Shown in pieces: positions 31,680 through 33,678 of a stretch of DNA of 33,678 nt (position 1 is the first letter of the stretch; each line of letters begins with the position of its first letter). Under the pieces are notes generated by a model, which did not search any database, had not been told where the DNA came from, and saw only the letters and a list, made by a program, of their open reading frames with translations. Source of the DNA: JANPCX01 sp031431125 (GTDB lineage Bacteria > Pseudomonadota > Gammaproteobacteria > Burkholderiales > Burkholderiaceae_C); contig JANPCX010000065.1 in assembly GCA_031431125.1 (NCBI GenBank), forward strand, positions 1 to 33,678, written 5' to 3'. A program made the translations under genes and the position numbers.

Positions 31680-32483
31680 ATGAAAAATTCACTTTGCAAA
31701 CTGTCCCTGGCCGCCGTGTGTGCCATGGGTCTGGGTACCGCCAACGCTTTGGTGGTCACCAATGAAATCAATGCCACCGCCTTGGCAAACGCCATCGTCG
31801 GCACCGGCGTGACCATCAGCAATGCCGTCCTCACCACCAACACAGAAGCGCCTTCGGCCACCTTCACAGGCGGTGCTTCGTCTGTGGGGTTTGACAGCGG
31901 CATCGTGTTAACCACGGGCACCACAGCTTGCGTGGCAGGTCCTAACAACAACAGTGGCTGCACCGGCACCGGCAACAGCACCTCTTTGCGCTTTGACTTC
32001 ACGTCAACCACCGGTGAACTCTTCTTCCGCTATGTGTTCGGTTCCGAGGAATACACCCAGTTTGTAAATTCCTCCTTCAACGATGAGTTCCAGTTGCTGC
32101 TCAACGGCGTGAACATCGCTGTGCTGCCGGGTGGTGCTGGCGTCGTGTCCATCAACAATGTGAACTGCACGGCCAACTCCAGCTTCTACCGCAACAACGT
32201 GGACGGTGAATCCAACCAGCCTCCTGGCTGTGTGAACCAGAACCTTGACGTTCAGTATGACGGCCTGACCACCGTCCTGACCGCCAGCGCCTTGCTCAAC
32301 GCAGGCGTGAACACCTTCGAGTTTCTGATTTTTGACCGCGGCGACAGCTCGCTGGACTCTGGCGTGTTCATTCAAGCCGGCTCCTTCACCGGCGTGAACG
32401 AAACACCGGAACCCGCCGCATTGGCCTTGATGGGCTTGGGCCTGGCTGCTGCTGCCGCAGCTCGCCGCCGCAAGTCGGCCTGA
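31680..32483 (+). CDS. PEP-CTERM protein of the choice-of-anchor L type
   Basis: An exported surface or matrix-associated protein of 267 residues. The signal peptide is about 1-23, ending in GTANA. A beta-rich middle region carries the choice-of-anchor L hallmark LFFRYVFGSEEYTQFVNSSFNDEFQLLLNGVNIA. The C-terminus is a PEP-CTERM signal: PEPAALALMGLGLAAAAAA followed by RRRKSA, starting at residue 243. This directs processing by an exosortase (EpsH-type), with exopolysaccharide systems as usual partners. No exosortase lies in the window. Expression is likely sigma-54 dependent (promoter at 31624). A strong AAGGAG lies 5 bases before the ATG. Confidence 0.92.
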   Translation: MKNSLCKLSLAAVCAMGLGTANALVVTNEINATALANAIVGTGVTISNAVLTTNTEAPSATFTGGASSVGFDSGIVLTTGTTACVAGPNNNSGCTGTGNSTSLRFDFTSTTGELFFRYVFGSEEYTQFVNSSFNDEFQLLLNGVNIAVLPGGAGVVSINNVNCTANSSFYRNNVDGESNQPPGCVNQNLDVQYDGLTTVLTASALLNAGVNTFEFLIFDRGDSSLDSGVFIQAGSFTGVNETPEPAALALMGLGLAAAAAARRRKSA

Positions 32484-32508
32484 ACGAACAGTCGGCCCGC
32501 CGACCTGC

Positions 32509-32538
32509 AAAAAGCGCACCTTCGGGTGCGCTTTTTTA
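32509..32538 (+). terminator. Rho-independent terminator after the PEP-CTERM gene
   Basis: GCGCACC (32514-32520), loop TTCG, GGTGCGC (32525-32531) forms a strong stem-loop followed by TTTTTT. A-run on the other side. It lies 26 bases after the stop. Confidence 0.92.
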
Positions 32539-32596
32539 TTTGCCTTGTTTGGGTTGGGTTTGATCGAACCACCCGGAACATGGCAACATCTACGCC

Positions 32597-33493
32597 ATGA
32601 ATACATTTTCCACACCACCAGCCGCATGCCGGGTGGCCTTCATCGGGCTGGGTGTCATGGGTTACGCCATGGCGGGCCATTTGGCCAAAGCCGGGCACCA
32701 GGTCACCGTCTTCAACCGCACGGCAAACAAAGCAGTGGCCTGGGTCACGGAGTTTGGGGGCCAACATGCCCCCACGCCCCATGACGCAGCGAAAGACGCA
32801 GACTTCGTTTTTTCTTGTGTCGGCAACGACGACGACCTGCGACAAATCGCTTTAGGCGGCGAGAGCGGTGGCGCGTTGTCGGCCATGAGACCAGGCGCTG
32901 TGTTGATAGACCACACCACCACCTCCGCGACGGTCGCGCGTGAAATGGCCGTGGCCGCGCAAAACAAGGGTTTGTTCTTCATTGACGCGCCGGTTTCAGG
33001 CGGCAATGTCGGTGCCATCAACGGAACACTCACGGTCATGTGTGGTGGTGATGAAGCGGCCTTCCTGCGCGCTCAGCCCGTGATGAAGGCGTTTGCCAAA
33101 GCGGTCACACGTTTGGGCGACAGCGGCGCCGGTCAATTGGCCAAAATGGTGAACCAAGTGGCCATCGCGGGTTTGGTACAAGGCTTGGCGGAAGCCATTG
33201 CCTTCGGTCAAAAAGCGGGGCTGGACATGAAGGCCGTGTTGGCGGTCATTGGCCAAGGCGCGGCCCAAAGTTGGCAGCTGGACAAGCGCGGCCCCACCAT
33301 GGTGGACGACGAGTTCGACTTTGGTTTTGCTGTGGACTGGATGCGCAAAGACCTGGGCCTGGTGCTGGACGAAGCCCGTCGCAACGGGGCACGTTTGCCC
33401 GTGGCAGCCCTGGTGGATCAGTTCTATGCCGACTTGCAGGCGCAAGGCGCTGGCCGCTTGGACACTTCCAGCCTAGTGCGCCGCTTACGTTGA
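32597..33493 (+). CDS. NAD(P)-dependent 3-hydroxyisobutyrate dehydrogenase-family oxidoreductase
   Basis: A beta-hydroxyacid dehydrogenase of 298 residues. The Rossmann motif is VAFIGLGVMGYAMAGHL (14-30), the substrate motif is DAPVSGGNVGAINGTL (130-145), and the catalytic lysine is K183 in GQLAKMVNQ. NRTANK after the second beta strand favours NADP. The length fits 3-hydroxyisobutyrate, tartronate semialdehyde or related reductases, and the exact substrate cannot be told. The start codon has no strong ribosome site. It is followed within 92 bases by an IS1182-like transposase. Confidence 0.9.
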   Translation: MNTFSTPPAACRVAFIGLGVMGYAMAGHLAKAGHQVTVFNRTANKAVAWVTEFGGQHAPTPHDAAKDADFVFSCVGNDDDLRQIALGGESGGALSAMRPGAVLIDHTTTSATVAREMAVAAQNKGLFFIDAPVSGGNVGAINGTLTVMCGGDEAAFLRAQPVMKAFAKAVTRLGDSGAGQLAKMVNQVAIAGLVQGLAEAIAFGQKAGLDMKAVLAVIGQGAAQSWQLDKRGPTMVDDEFDFGFAVDWMRKDLGLVLDEARRNGARLPVAALVDQFYADLQAQGAGRLDTSSLVRRLR

Positions 33494-33585
33494 GGCTGTA
33501 AAAAAACATCTGCCCAGGGTCATTCCCGTCAGCCGCCGCGTGGTCTAAAGCGTTGTGTTCGGATTCCCAACGAACCTTGCAGAAC

Positions 33586-33678
33586 ATGGCCCGCTACAAA
33601 CCCCAGGATCGCAACGGCATGTTGCTGCCGGTCGTCTTGTCTGAACAAATCGTCCCGGGAAGTTTTGCTTTCGCACTG
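33586..33678 (+). CDS. IS1182-like transposase, N-terminal fragment (cut by window end)
   Basis: An open frame of 31 codons runs off the window edge. It reads MARYKPQDRNGMLLPVVLSE then QIVPGSFAFAL, which is the characteristic N-terminus of IS1182-family DDE transposases (MARYKP...P-x-x-L-x-x-Q-x-x-PG-x-F). The 92 bases upstream (33494-33585) would contain the IS left end and promoter; its terminal repeat cannot be verified without the other end. Whether the element is complete is unknown. Confidence 0.7.
   Translation, partial: MARYKPQDRNGMLLPVVLSEQIVPGSFAFAL

Noticed and set aside
31453..31692. Minus-strand frame of 79 codons over the PEP-CTERM promoter
   Set aside because: AT-rich, without a ribosome site, and covering the sigma-54 promoter; no protein family resemblance.
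1..33678. CRISPR arrays, tRNA or rRNA genes, prophage or integrase signatures
   Set aside because: No regularly spaced repeats, cloverleaf sequences, rRNA segments or phage structural genes were seen by reading; tRNAscan-SE and a CRISPR finder were not available.

Overview
The window looks like chromosomal DNA from a GC-rich betaproteobacterium, most likely a freshwater Comamonadaceae relative (Limnohabitans, Rhodoferax or Hydrogenophaga type). This rests on protein style, the gene order argS / SPOR protein / dsbA, a DUF3297 protein, a PEP-CTERM protein and a malate synthase A next to a LysR regulator. No database search was possible, so the taxonomy is an inference. Most of the window is ordinary, densely packed core genome. 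The two ends look IS-derived: the left end has direct repeats of the kind found in IS termini, and the right end has the first 31 codons of an IS1182-like transposase.

Layout. 1-156: IS-like repeat tail. 157-3785: minus-strand cluster of a small unknown ORF, argS, a SPOR-domain protein and dsbA, interrupted by a 162-bp near-perfect palindrome (924-1085). 3784-5139: Ser/Thr kinase fused to a cyclic-nucleotide-binding-like domain. 5267-5680: a three-repeat PsiF-like secreted protein. 5747-8435: LysR regulator divergent from aceB. 8584-10451: cysteine hydrolase coupled to a geranylgeranyl-reductase-type flavoprotein. 10459-18038: a minus-strand run of purB, pyrF, a hybrid histidine kinase, a membrane-anchored PstS-like/OmpA protein (with an apparent single-base frameshift) and an SRPBCC protein. 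18151-20468: YjgN/DUF898 membrane protein coupled to an M48 protease. 20606-22000: GST, DUF3297 and CBS proteins. 22245-27333: an accessory-looking group of a subtilase with a P-domain, a secreted alpha/beta hydrolase, a metzincin-like membrane protein, a stand-alone RelA/SpoT-type synthetase and a 58-aa membrane protein. 27586-31293: YlqF GTPase, metY and a DEAD-box helicase. 31294-33493: a 386-bp intergenic region with two inverted repeats and a good sigma-54 promoter, a PEP-CTERM protein and a 3-hydroxyisobutyrate dehydrogenase-family enzyme.

Functionally the window mixes housekeeping (arginine charging, purine and pyrimidine synthesis, glyoxylate shunt, sulfur-amino-acid synthesis, ribosome assembly, RNA remodelling), envelope biology (DsbA, SPOR, PstS-OmpA, proteases, PEP-CTERM) and signalling (Ser/Thr kinase, hybrid histidine kinase, alarmone synthetase-like enzyme). 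No CRISPR array, tRNA, rRNA or complete mobile element was seen. The best candidates for something under-described are the hybrid kinase with the anchored PstS-OmpA protein, the HExxHxxGxxD membrane protein, the long palindromes, and the sigma-54-driven PEP-CTERM gene.
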